Of a stretch of DNA of 64,000 bases, positions 1-12,563 are shown piece by piece. A program made the position numbers and the translations under genes. Where the stretch lies: assembly GCA_037833965.1 (NCBI GenBank), contig AP031357.1:22774001-22838000 (forward strand), written 5' to 3'. The notes beneath the pieces are model-generated. The model did not search any database, had not been told where the DNA came from, and saw only the letters and a list, made by a program, of their open reading frames with translations. This stretch comes from Marchantia polymorpha subsp. ruderalis (taxonomy: Eukaryota; Streptophyta; Marchantiopsida; Marchantiales; Marchantiaceae). How positions within the stretch are numbered: position 1 is the first letter of the stretch; every line of letters begins with the position of its first letter.

Positions 1-2790
1 GCTCCTCCAATACTACGGGGAAACAAAATATGCATGAATGTTTAAGATCAATGTGTTAGTTGATGCATCATCCATCTCGTATCCGCGTGGACAACGTGCA
101 TGTACCGTGAAAGAGCATCTTGAAAAACAAAAGGAAGCACTGGTAAAAAAATTCATAAGATTTTCTGAAACATTTGTAGTATATTGAATGTTAAAATTTG
201 ATATCACAAATAATACACGAAATATAGAAGATACTTTGATATTTGTAATCTTTACATCAACAATGTTCTATGAAAACCACTGATCAGTTGGTCTGAAATT
301 CGGCATAAGGCTAGTACACAAACATATATGTTATAAAACATGCACTTTTATAAATTTTTGCATAAGAACGAAATACACTTGTGTTGCAAATGAAGAATTG
401 AGTGAAATAATTCCAGTTCTTAAGTAGGATAAAAGGAAAAATGTATAGCTCATGTTCTTGACGTATATGCTAAGTAATCTTTACATCTAGTTAATAAGAT
501 TAAGTTGTGTGCTATCCTTTAGAAAAAGCAGTACTACAATCCATGTTGTCCAGGCTGTCCGTATACAGCTCACCAACAACCCTTGCTGAAATAAACAAAC
601 ACGAAACCTATCGAGAGAGTATTTACACAGAATTTGTGGCAGGTATGATGGCAGAAATTAGCCTAAATTTTAACCAGATATATTTATCATAATCAACCTG
701 GTACCCATGTCGTAAACAAAATAAAGTACCCATATAAAAAGTTGTGGGGTGTGTACAAAGTATTGTGATCTCCAACCTGCAGGGATCTGTTAGACGAATG
801 GCTACGAGAAACTATTGAAAGCGACATGAAGTTAATCCATATTCACGTGTTCCCTCCGCTCTTCCAGAAAACTTCAAGTTGCCTCAAGATCACGTACATC
901 GGGGATTTTGTGTGGAACTCAAATGAGTTGACACAAAAGAATAAATTCCATGGACCATTGTAGAACAGAAAACGAGACTCTTTCACTCTGTAATTATGAA
1001 AGGATGGCAGGTCTAACGAGGAAGAACAGAAGGCGAACGACGCAAGAAGCAAAATAATTAGACCCAAAGGAAACATCTTTAGAGCAGAGCGTAATCATTT
1101 ATGAGGTATTACAATTACTGCACTTCTGATATCTGATATCTGAACTAAACACCAGAAAAAGGGAATGAATAAGAAGCACTCATACTACGAATTGCCAACA
1201 GAGTTAACTTAGTTAGTTCTAGGATTACGGAAGTACATCAGTTCAATATGCTTGTTTACAAGGTTTTAGACATTTGACGTTACAGACCACGTTTTCCACG
1301 TCTACAAAAAAGATGATTCAAATTAGCCGCTCAATATCGGACAGAATTGTGTTAATTGTCATCAAATAATGGAAACATGGACAAACTTATATTTTAGAAA
1401 ACCCCCGCGTGAAGAAAATGTAAACTAGAATGGTGCGTCGAAAAAAATATTTTCGATAATGAAAAAGGTATCCGATAAACTCTACACACGTGAACTAGTG
1501 TTCTATGCCGGACTACCGATTTTCGGTGTTGGGAAGTTTAGAAAAGCCTTAATCTAAATCCTTTCGATGTTTTTGAAGAGCGATGTATGATGTATTCTGA
1601 TGGTGCGTACACTTGCCGTCAAGGGAAATTGGACTTACTGGGTTTTGGCTTCAGACCTCAAAAGGACATCGGTATTCAGGTCTTAGATATTCGATTAAGG
1701 TTGGCCCAAGATGAAGAAAAGCTACTTGGCTCTTCGCAACGTTTACTCTCAGCTTTGGGTGGAACTTCATAAAAGGGACTGAAGTTTCCTTATCCTTCAT
1801 TATCCTCTAGACGGCGTCATAGGCTTGGGAAACCCTTTTGACGAAGTTTCATGCTTCCAGAAAGATGAGCATTTTTGCGAGACCGAGGAATAATATCTGC
1901 GGAAAGTGAACCCGTGTTCTTTAGGGAGTCTGTGGATGGATGCCAGAGGGAGAGGGAGATTTTCTTGCGACCGGCCGATGGACGCGATCCACGTAGAGTT
2001 CCAAAGACTGCCTATCCTAATTTAAAAGCTGTAAAATCGGTGGAGGAATGGAGGACGAAGTCTCCGTGATGGAAGAAAAATTAACAAACATGGCGTGAAC
2101 AAGATCCTTTCTCTTGGAAGGGTGGAAGTGGCGATGGGGTTGAACTTCTTAGCTGGTGGGAAAAGCTGTGGAATGCCATAGGTGCTCGTGATGCGATATC
2201 CATCTTCACTTGTCTTCCATGAGAGGAGATTGTGGAAGGAAGAGGCGCTGAGAAGAGTGGCTAGCGGAGAAAGTAGGTCCAATTGTTGCTCGCATCGAGA
2301 GCTTCTGAGCATTTAATGATTGCCTCATTCATTCCTTCGATTGGATCGAGGAAGAAATCATTTGTCGCTTTGGGTGATCACTATCTGCCGCAGGTAGGGT
2401 CCACCAATGGAGCGAGCCTTACAAATCGCCTTAATCACGGAGAGGTCTGCTGCCTTCGGATCTGGGGACAGACGCCGAGCTTCTTCTTCTGCTTCTTCTT
2501 CTTGGATGTTCCTCTCCTCTAGTTTCTCCATTCCCTCTGCGTCTTACATTTCCTGTCTTTTCCATCAGTATCCGTCTCTCTTTTCCTCTCGTGAGGCCAT
2601 GAGTGCCGAGTTCACTGCTGCTGCCCCAGCCAAAGCCTTCTGGACCTCCCCCTGCTGCTAAACCGGACTGTTGAGCCATTGGCTTTCAGAAGATTTTTCC
2701 TCTGCTGCCTTCTTGCGCACGGAGCGGAAGACGACGAGGCGAGATACGCTGGGAAGGAAAAGGGAAGCATAAAACGCCAGTGTTTCTCGT
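1..2790. other. Gene-free stretch upstream of the P5CS region
   Basis: No open frame here resembles a known family, and none links to another by plausible splice sites. The first 1.5 kb is AT-rich. From about 1.6 to 2.7 kb the composition is more balanced and short frames of 60-100 codons occur on both strands, but they overlap each other and look like chance. It may hold distal promoter sequence for P5CS or decayed repeats; neither can be shown from the sequence. Confidence 0.5.
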
Positions 2791-2801
2791 GTTAGCTCCT
2801 C

Positions 2802-2992
2802 GCGTACGTGCTCTCGTTAAGAAGACGGGCATCATCCGCTCCGACTGGAGTGTGCGTCGTGAAGGACAAACTTCTGAATGCGAAGAAAGTGAAGCTGAGG
2901 TCGGAGCTGTTCATCATTCGCCGGTGACGAAGCTTTTGCCTTCCTACACCAACCGCTGCAGAGGTAACAAAAATGACTTCAATTCCTTCCTG
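2802..2992 (-). pseudogene. Rearranged P5CS fragment: leader repeat plus inverted exon 3 piece
   Basis: Bases 2802-2909 repeat, in the same orientation, the segment 3887-3988 just upstream of the P5CS start, with a few substitutions and small indels. Directly joined to it, bases about 2907-2992 are the reverse complement of P5CS exon 3 (about 4980-5065). Read on the minus strand they encode [17 protein letters not shown] and then RQKLRHRRMMNS, against the real gene's TSGAVGVG and [12 protein letters not shown]. Neither intron flanking exon 3 is carried over in recognisable form. The piece has no start or partner exons, so it is a gene fragment. It could arise by local duplication-inversion or by transposon-mediated capture; the sequence does not decide. 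Confidence 0.8.
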
Positions 2993-3886
2993 TTCCTGAG
3001 GCAATTGTGCACGATTCACGTGTGTGCAAGACAATATCTATGTCGAATAATATCTTTTAGTAGCATGCTAGTTACACCGTGTACATTCCAAGATTTTTTA
3101 TCAAGCATACAAATGTTTTGGTAGCATATTTAGTGATGGACAGGTGTTGTGTAGGATCTGAAGTTTGGCACACAATAGCGCCAACTCATTAAAAATTAGA
3201 ACAAGCTCTTCCTGGTCTATTGCAACACAATACAAACTCTTTGGTGATAATACTAGAGAAATCCAACTCTATTACGCTCACACGAAAATTACTACCAGCT
3301 ACAAATGATGTATACTAACCCCTCAACCCTAATGCCTAGCAGAAGGCACATCTGAATTTCAAGCTCCATCTCCCCATCATAAATCAACAGGAGCATACAT
3401 ATATCTATAGCAGCAGATCACAGACCAGAATTATGCGGATACATCCGCTCTGATTTACTCCGTTAATCCTCCATTGAATTCATGGTAGAAATATCACGAA
3501 CCTGTACACTGCCTATCTGACTACCGCTAAGCCGAACATGTAACTGATTGGGAAGCTCCTATCACCAAGAAAAAATAGATGCGAACTGGAAATTGAAGTC
3601 CTCAGCTTGTACTCCAGACTTAAACTTTCCTGTTCGTATATCAGTAGAAGCTTCTACCGTACATCAGTCTTCGTTCACAACATCCTTAAAGGTACGGTTC
3701 AGATTAACAAGGGCGGTCTCAGTGACATCTGGTTCTCTTTCTACCGAAACCACATCGTTTTGCTCAGTCTGATGCATTGATTGTTCAGTCGGCGTGGCAT
3801 TTTCAGCTGGTACTTCGACTACAGCCTCTCCATTTTGAGACGGTAGGAGTGAGTTCAGAGGATCAGATCGAGATCCATAGCCGCTT

Positions 3887-3988
3887 TCGTACGTGCTCGT
3901 GTCAAGAAGACGGGCATCATCAGCTCTGACTGTCGTCGTGAAGGACGAAGTTCTGAATGCGAAGAAAGTGAAGCTGAGGTCGGAGCTG
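3887..3988 (+). repeat. Leader segment directly repeated at 2802-2909
   Basis: This roughly 100-base segment lies 37 bases before the P5CS start codon and has a close direct copy about 1.1 kb upstream. Both copies share a run of about 40 bases at the 3' end, including a tiny ATG-initiated frame. In this copy the P5CS frame stays open through the segment but contains no in-frame ATG, so it is treated as 5' untranslated sequence. Confidence 0.75.
3957..3971 (+). promoter_or_regulatory. Short upstream ORF in the P5CS leader
   Basis: ATG-CGA-AGA-AAG-TGA, four codons plus stop, ends 53 bases before the P5CS ATG and is in a different frame. If the transcript begins upstream of 3957, this uORF could reduce translation of P5CS. 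Whether it is in the transcript is not shown by the sequence. Confidence 0.3.
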
Positions 3989-4024
3989 CAGGATCCAGGC
4001 ACCGTCACAAGCAAAGGAACTACG

Positions 4025-7000
4025 ATGGATCCTTCTAGGGAATTCATGAGGGATGTGAAGCGCGTCGTTGTGAAGGTCAGATATCTTGAAGTCAACTCTC
4101 TATGCTATGGGGCGTAAATTTTTTGTGAGAAGTTTCGCGTCCATATTGTCTGAAATTATCCTGGTTTCACGAAGGAGTTGTGTGCTCGAGCTCTTTTGGA
4201 GAACTGTACCGCATTGCTTGGCAAAGTACATAGTTCTGGCCGACCTGCGTTTGGCCATTGAGGATCTCATAGAAGGAGCCTTTTCGCTTCTCATGAAAAT
4301 TACAGATTGTACCCAATGTAACCAACAATATACCGGGGCTTAGAGCACGTGAAGGCATATATCTTTCGAGCTTGCATATAGTGTATACTAGATGAAGACA
4401 TGATCGTGGAACTTCAAGATTACCATCCCCCGTTTGGATGCCACCAGTCCGTGCATTGTGGCCAGTAGCATGGTTTCAAATGCAACCTGTGATCGAAAGT
4501 CATTAGCCCTACATAATATGATCTCCACGCGTCTGTAGGCCTTAATTTTGCGTATCTTTTTCTGCAACCTCTGGAAATTTTTCAGCTGCCTTCTTGTTCT
4601 AATCGAGATTGTAAAGGTTTATTGTCATCAGTTTTTTTTGTTTCCCAGTTGTTCTGCTCTCATGTATTCTCTCCTTTGTTATCAGGTCGGAACGGCTGTC
4701 GTAACCAGACCCGATGGGAAGCTCGCGCTTGGGCGACTTGGTGCAGTGTGCGAGCAGGTTTGTTACCATATTTGAAACCGTTTTCATCTTGGAGATATCC
4801 ACTTTTTGGCTCCCAATTTGTCCTGCCACATTTCTGGTTCTGGAAGCAGCATCTTATTTACAGGAGTATTCCAACACCTTCTTTGAAGCGATCAAGCTTT
4901 TCGTCGGTATAATTTGCACGATTTCCGCTTCAGAAAAGCTCAGTTTTGAAGTGGCGTGCTGCAGGTGAAAGAGCTTTTACAGGAAGGAATTGAAGTTATT
5001 TTTGTTACCTCTGGAGCAGTTGGTGTGGGAAGGCAAAAGCTTCGTCACCAGCGAATGATGAATAGCAGGTAATTAAAGCTTTGCAAAAGGTATTTCTTTC
5101 ATATTCTCGACAGCTTAGTTGCAGAGCAGGTCAGTGACATTTGTGACAACGCGTTTTCTGTAGCCAATGCATTTTCCCGCTCATTAGAATGCTGTCCAAC
5201 TTGCTTGACAGCGGCTGCTTTCAAGAAATCCAAGATTGAAGTGAGTATCGCTTGTGATCTTCAGGATAATTATTTGGAAAGCTTGATGTTGGATTATGTG
5301 TTTTTGTGTTTAAATGAGTTTTATCCGGCCACGTATAGTTTGATAACAATATCGAATTGGGAGCTTTTGTTTTTTTAATTTTGATCCTTATAGTGACGTC
5401 TTTTCAGTCCTTGCTTTGTTTAGCTACTCCAACTTTGGCGTTGGATTGCCAGCTTTGTTGATTTGCAGAGGCCACAAAGTGACTTGGATGGGAAGGCTTG
5501 CGCAGCTGTAGGGCAGAGTGGGCTCATGGCCCTCTATGATCATCTCTTCGACCTGGTAAATTCTTTTTCTCTTTACTGGATGTTTGTAGTGTTTGTCATC
5601 ATCATGCCACTTCTTCTCTTCGGATTGAACCCTTTGCCTGCAGCGCCTCTGTTTGTCGGGATGATATTCATGTCTGTGTCTGGCATACTCTGTTGACCTT
5701 TCATGCCAGAATCGAACCTCTTGCGAGCCCTATCCCTGAAAATTGGAGATTTGGATCGAATGTCACAGCGAAGACCATCACGTTTCTGCAAATTTGGCAG
5801 AGGTTACGGTTTGTGCAATCAACTACTGTTGTATTGTCATGCTTACAGGACCATATGCATCAATTCCGCATCTCAATGCGGTAGAATATGATCAACTTAA
5901 GCCAGAACTGAACTGTCTCCGCATCTCTGAATGTAGATTTGCTGTTGCGAGGTTTCAGTTGGATTGAAAGATTTTAGCACAAGAAAAACGAAGCGGGTAC
6001 ACATAGTTGTTCTCTTTAATTACGTGACCAAACGAGCACGTAATCTAACCAACCTAAACGTCGACAATTCTTATAAATTTGCATCCTATACACGTAGGTC
6101 CTTGGAAGAAAAGGGTACTCGGTGTTGGAGGTGGGGCACTCCTTTGCTTTGGGCCTCACGGGCACCATTGTCTTGAACTGCATATAGTGAAACTTACGAG
6201 ATTTATATAGCTATCACTGTACGAGATGAAAACATGGAGGATGAGACACGCTGAAAGGTTCCAAATGGCTTGACAGGGTAGACCAATTTCTGGCTTGTTT
6301 TACCTGTTAGCACCTTTCGCGGCCGAAACTTGTCCTCCAGATATCCACCCTCTCCGGCGGGCCCAATCCTCTTATATGCCAACCCTTCGAGATCGCGGTT
6401 TCCGACTTGGTTTCTTCGGCTCCGGCTGTACACTACAGGCTAAGTACCCGCAAGTTAGTTGCTCGTTAGTTGCCCGGGCGCCTTTGCCGTACGCTTTGTT
6501 CACTTTCAAAAGTACAATCCACTGGATTCGAAACATGACATGCCCTAACTCGTGATAAGGACATCTCGAGAGCGAACGAACAAGAAGCTCTTAAACATCT
6601 CTTTCTCCGCGTTTTCGTACTATAAGTTCGTCAACAAATCACGCTGTTGTTCCAGACGAACTTTGTAATGTATTCCGATTATATACTGTTGGTCACTGAG
6701 AGCTGACTTGAACTTCACATATACTTCACCGTTTGCCTTTTAAGATTGTAGATTCTTGTGTTTCGACTGTGTTGTACTCGTGTAATAATTCATGGACCGA
6801 CTAAGGGTTCACTCAAGGGAACTTGTGTACTTTTGTGAGAACGACGTGCAAAGGAATTTCTACACAAGCACTTTGCATTTCGTGACGACTCATTGTGCCT
6901 TCCAGTTTTAATATAAATAGAAATGTCTGGTCAGGCTTGGATGATTAGCTATACAGGTTCCAAATCGAATGTTGTTGAGAGGAAAGGCAGAAAAAATCTT

Positions 7001-10000
7001 AATAAGTAATCAAGTCGATCTGCCACTGATATTGCACCCCGAATTCTTTATCCATCAAATTTTTATGAAATTAGCGATGAGAAGGAATATCCTTATCTCA
7101 TTAAGGCCAATGTAGCTTTTTTTTGGTTGATGTGTGATTATTTTTTGCATTGGTCACTAACAATCGAATACACATTCTTTGCAGCTGGATGTCGCTTGTG
7201 CGCAGCTCCTTGTCACGGATAATGACTTCAAAAATCCAGCTTTCAGAGAACAGCTATTGGATACGTGTCACACCTTGATCGGTCTACGAGTGGTTCCTGT
7301 TTTCAATGAGAATGATGCTATCAGCACAAGAAAGGCTCCATACAAGGTTAGTTCTGCCTACTCATCTGTCTATTTGATCTTGTTATAATGCGGGAAAAGT
7401 ACTTGTGGTATGTAGCACTTTTACGAGACATTGGTTAAAAAGGAGTATGAATCACAGCGTAGTGGTTTGGAATATTGGATCATGATTTTAAAATCACGAC
7501 CTAACAATCATCCAATTTTTTCTGTAAATTTGAAGTTGATGTGTGGAGAATGTTTACCAATTATTTTGTTTACATTCATAATCTCCATAACATGAGAGAT
7601 GTCTTCATTATCAAGTACCCCTCTTTTGCTTTCCTTCCCATTCCTATACCTTCGTCTCTTAATACTTTCAATCACTTAGTGGCACCTCTCAGTCAGGGCA
7701 TGGATTCTGTGGTCTTCAGTTCATAACAGAACTATACTCATGATTACCGTGTGTTGACCCTTATGCAGGATTCGACTGGTATTTTCTGGGATAATGATAG
7801 CTTAGCTGCCTTGTTGGCTTTGGAACTGAAAGCAGATCTTTTGATTCTGCTTAGTGACGTGGAAGGGCTCTACACAGGTCCTCCAAGTGATCCTAAGTCA
7901 AAGTTGATACACACATATTTGAAGGAAAAGCATGATGATATGGTTACATTTGGTGAGAAATCTAGAGTTGGACGGGGAGGTATGACTGCCAAAGTATATG
8001 CAGCTTGGAACGCTGCATCTGCTGGAATCCCCGTGGTCATCACCAGGTAGACTTGGAGAATGAATTCATCTTTCTTATGGTTTGATTGAGTACACCATTT
8101 TGATTGGAATCTTCTTACTGCTCCAGCTTCCCGTAGTCCTCTTGTGTGGTTGGTTTAACGTACTCAAAACACTTTGGCGTATCATATGAATGACTCTTGT
8201 ACACTGTACAAGCTTGTTCATGGTGCTCTTTTTTATGACTTTACCAGTTTAATCCACAAAATATCAAATAGATATGCATCTCCTTATACCTTTATCAACA
8301 TACATATGAGCAGTCAATGACGGGACGTGTCTGTTCGGCATTATCTCAATCTACTCCGTGTTTTTGTTTTCCCTGCAGTGGGTTTGGTTCGAAGGGTTTA
8401 CAGCGAGTATTGTGTGGAGAGAAAATTGGAACCCTCTTTCACAAAGATGCCAACCGGTGGGTGGCTCTCAAGGAAACTGGCGCGCGAGAGATGGCTGTTG
8501 CTGCGAGGAATGCGAGCCGTCGGCTCCAGGTACTGGGGCTTTACTCTACTGACAAGTCTCACTGGGTGACAGCACCGCAAAAGATTGTTTTAATATCGAA
8601 CTAAAATTCCTATCAAATTATATCAGTGTAGTGTAATGCCCGAAGATGCTGGACAAATTAAATCTAGACTTTTAATGGTCAAGCTGTTTCATCGCTTGCT
8701 TTTCTGAGATCAATTCTGCGATGACTTTTTCAGGCATTGTCTACAGCTGAACGTCGTCAGGCTTTACTAGACGTTGCAGACGCGTTGGAGGCCAATGAGG
8801 CGCTCATCAGGGCCGAGAATGATGCTGACTTAGAAATTGCACACCAGGCGAAGACATCTCCATCACTTATCGGTCGATTGACGATTAAGCAGGGCAAGGT
8901 TTGTCCAGCAATCACTTCTCTTTGCAAGTTCCACTTTTAGCATTTTGCTACGGAAAAGGAGGTTGATCATTTCTTTTAAAATAATCTTTTCTTCAATTTG
9001 GCAGATAACAGCCCTAGCCAATTCAATCCGCGTTCTAGCGGATATGAAGGAGCCCGTCGGTAAAATTTTACAGAGAACAGAGGTGAGTGTTGCACATCAA
9101 GTTTTGAAAAGTATCTGCAATATTAACATTCAGCTTTTTTGCTTTGAAGTAAGCTACAAACTCACAGCCTGTTTCTATTTTTTCTAGGTTGCCGAAGGTT
9201 TGGTTTTGGAAAAAACGACTTGTCCTTTAGGAGTTGTACTGGTTATTTTCGAGTCCCGTCCAGATGCGCTGGTTCAGGTTTGGACCATCTTTTTGCAGAT
9301 TGTAGTAATGTGCTTCATTTCTAGCTGTTGTTGTCGACTTTCATCTAATTGCCGGTCTTAAAGTAAAACCTCGGTAGCCAATTAATGAGCTCAATTCAGA
9401 AGACTTCTTTGCGAGTTCTTTCTGAGATGCATGCGAGAAGCTTGCTGTCGTGTTTTGAAAGCTGTCAGAAGGAAAGGAAGTGATGTCTAACGCTATGCTG
9501 GTTGTAGATTGCCTCTTTGGCAATTCGTAGTGGTAACGGTCTACTTTTGAAAGGAGGGAAAGAAGCCATGCGATCCAATGCTATTCTGCACAAGGTAAGT
9601 GTCCAGATCTAAACGCGTCTTCAATAATGAAATAAACTTCAGATGTATACATTCTTCTGGGGGTCTACTGCGGATTCAATTGTATTTTTTGTGAGACTAC
9701 ATCTCGATACCAAAACTTCTTGTACAAAGATATCAACAAATAATTGGTGAATGTGCAGGTTATTACTGATGCTCTTCCTAAGTCAGTTGGGCCGGCCTTA
9801 ATCGGACTCGTAACAACCAGGGAGGAGATTCCTGATCTATTGAAGGTGAGATATTTGTCTGATATCATCAACAATATGAGTGAGTTTCCAAAGCAAGCAA
9901 AGTTGACTATGCGCACTAGTGTTTGTACGTAGTAATGCTACCGTTAATAATCGTAATTGTCCGAATAACGATCTGTTTAATTTCTATTGTACCTTAGACA

Positions 10001-12563
10001 TGCTGACCGATTTCACATGGAATGTCTGGATTTTGCAGCTCGATGACACCATTGATCTGGTCATACCAAGAGGTAGCAATCAGTTGGTTTCTCAAATCAA
10101 GGAGTCAACGAAGATTCCCGTTCTCGGGCATGCTGGTATATTAATATCCATATTTATGGATGTGTTTTATTTCTAGCTTCTTGCTACATTATACACGTTT
10201 TTGTAGTTTCTCAGAATTGGATCTTGCGGTTGCCTGCAATCCGATGTACCGGAGACTTATGTAAATGTTTAACTTCACAATGAAAAAGATGCATGTTATG
10301 GACATCATGGTTATGTTCATGTTTCGTGTGCTTCCTAGCCATAGGAGGCCTATGGCTTCTCAAAGTAGTAATTTTAGGTAAGCGGACGTATTTCCTTGAT
10401 AATTTTATACTGAAAGATGCTTTTTTTTACAGATGGAGTGTGTCATATATACGTCGACAAGGCTGCTGATGTTGATAAAGCTCAAAGGATCATCATGGAC
10501 TCCAAACTTGATTATCCAGCTGCTTGCAACGCCATGGTAGACCTTTTGCTTATTCTGTTCCTACCCAATATCTTTTCTCTATTTGTTTTGTTCCTTACTT
10601 ATGCTCGGACGAAAAGGATCTATATTGCTACACCTCCTTCTGTCAAAGCATCATTTGTACAGTATTTCCATTCAATATAGGGATGTTACACCACTTCCCT
10701 TGTCAATCAAGAGATGCAGGAATCAAGATATTGATTCCTGCATTCACAGCCTTTTAATGTCATTACCATATCTGTCTCTTTGAATGTTACGGACAATGAC
10801 GTTAGCAATCCTTGTACTTTGTAAGTGGCGCAGAGTACGTACACGACATGGTACACTGACCTTACAATCTCTATAAGAGGAATGTCGTTTTAGAGCTTGA
10901 TCTCCGTGTTTCTCTTATGTTTGGTAATGACTGTTTGTTGGTTGTGGTACTAATTTTGGTTTCAATAATTCGCCTCTCCAGGAGACATTGCTAGTCCATG
11001 AAGCTTTGGTTGAGGATGGGAGGTTGGAGAAATTAGTCTTTGCCTTACAATCTGCAGGTGCTCCATTTAAACCATGTATCTGTGAAACAGTTTCTGCACG
11101 ACGCTCCTTAAGTACATCAATAAAGACATAGAGTTTCACCACTATTTGCTGTTTTAAATTTCACGAGCTTTTACTCCTCATATCCCACGATATCACGTTG
11201 ATAAGTTACCTCTTGTTGTTACATTAGGGGTGTCTTTGTACGGAGGCCCGAGAGCCGTAGAAAAGTTGAGACTGCCCAAGGCTGCGAATTTTCATACGGA
11301 GTATAGCGCATTGGCTTGCACGGTGGAAATCGTGGAGGATGAAAATGCAGCTATTGACCATATTCATGAGTTTGGCAGGTACAAACCTTTCGAACAACTG
11401 TCTTTGTCAATAACATCTCTTGAATTCGGTCTATTCTGCCAGAGTTAGAGATAGTGACGTCGTCTTTTCCCTTTTTACTGTTTACTGTTCGAACCTTTCC
11501 TTTCATTACTATGAAGATGAAGTTTCTCTGTAGTGTAGTGTGTCCTGCATAGTAAGAGTGCAGGGCGGATTATGCAGTACACCTTTGTGTCCTGCAGATT
11601 TGGACGCTTTAATGCGTCTCCATCTCTGTTATCAAAGTATCTTAAATTCAGACTTACGTTTTGTTATAATTGGCAGTGCTCATACAGATTGTATTGTGAC
11701 CGAGGACAATGACATTGCAGAGAAGTTTCTACAAAGTGTTGACAGGTATCTTAGAGGATCAAGCAATTATGGCTCTCTTTTTGAAATTTTTTGATCATAG
11801 TAGTGAAGCATAGGATTTGGATCTACAAAGGGCGACTTCTCCATAACAAAGTAGAACTATATCATATCGCTCTCAATGTCACCAGCTTAAAAAATAAAAC
11901 TTTCTGGAATTTGTAGTTACAGTCTGCTTGAAAGAAGAGTATGTGGACTTGAATCACGTCCTGTCTTGTGTTCAGTGCTGCTATATTCAGAAATGCAAGC
12001 ACGCGATTCTGCGATGGAGCCCGCTTCGGCCTGGGAGCTGAGGTACGAAATTTACCTGGAGTTTTGTAAAATAGTCTTCCCTGTATGAAAGTTGAAGACT
12101 ATTAGAGCTTTCTACTGTCTTGTTTCTTTCCGAAATAGTCACGGATGCTGAAACTTGAAGTTGTAATGGCTCACAGGTTGGGATAAGCACGAGTAGGATT
12201 CATGCTCGCGGACCTGTCGGTGTGGAGGGCCTACTTACTACCCGATGGTACTGAGTTCTATTTTGAATTTTCCTGCGTCATTTATAGAATATTAAATGTA
12301 CAAATCAGGCAGTTGCTCAAGTGCGTGTATGAGGTTGTGTGAAGTTTTAGATGGTCCTCTTAGAATCATTTGAAAGTGTACGAAGCCAACATTTTTCGCT
12401 TTTAAACTTTGTATCTCTCTTGGTTTGCAGGTTACTGAGGGGGGATGGCCACCTTGTTTCCGGAGACAGGGGTGTCGTTTATACCCACAGAAATCTTTCA
12501 AATGAAGAGAGCTTTAAATCCTTGGCAAATGGGGATGCATCATGCAATGGAAGCGCTCATTAG
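4025..12563 (+). CDS. P5CS: Delta-1-pyrroline-5-carboxylate synthase (bifunctional), 20 exons
   Basis: This enzyme makes glutamate-5-semialdehyde, the precursor of proline, from glutamate. An N-terminal glutamate 5-kinase phosphorylates glutamate and a C-terminal NADPH-dependent gamma-glutamyl phosphate reductase reduces it. Exons: 4025-4075, 4686-4757, 4965-5068, 5453-5555, 7185-7346, 7769-8046, 8379-8529, 8734-8898, 9005-9082, 9188-9277, 9508-9594, 9759-9845, 10039-10135, 10433-10536, 10982-11057, 11228-11378, 11677-11745, 11976-12042, 12177-12247, 12431-12563. All junctions close in phase, giving 731 residues (about 717 is usual). Kinase signatures are TSGAVGVG (about 56-63), NENDAIST and [12 protein letters not shown]. 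Reductase signatures are [10 protein letters not shown] (about 409-418), [16 protein letters not shown] and DYPAACNAM with the catalytic Cys at about 540. The DNDF motif (Phe about 125), a position linked to proline feedback in other plant enzymes, is intact. The start is the first in-frame ATG. Confidence 0.95.
10714..10743. repeat. Perfect 13-bp hairpin in a P5CS intron
   Basis: Arms ATGCAGGAATCAA and TTGATTCCTGCAT are perfect complements separated by four bases. The hairpin lies in the intron between exons 14 and 15 (10537-10981), so it would form in the pre-mRNA. No function is evident; it is too short for a typical plant microRNA precursor. Confidence 0.6.

Larger units (their letters stand above)
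3664..4095 (-). other. Unrecognised minus-strand open frame across the P5CS leader
   Basis: A 143-codon frame runs antisense over the P5CS leader and first exon. Its distal half (about 3664-3870) is rich in Glu, Val, Thr and Asn and does not look like simple low-complexity translation. Past the stop the frame stays fairly open, with one early stop, to about 3570. I recognise no family. The part opposite 3887-4075 is probably just the shadow of the P5CS leader and exon 1. It could be a fragment of a captured gene or chance. Confidence 0.2.

Noticed and set aside
3893-4024. N-terminal extension of P5CS in the same frame
   Set aside because: The frame is open but begins at GTG with no ATG; P5CS homologues start near the 4025 Met, so this is leader sequence.
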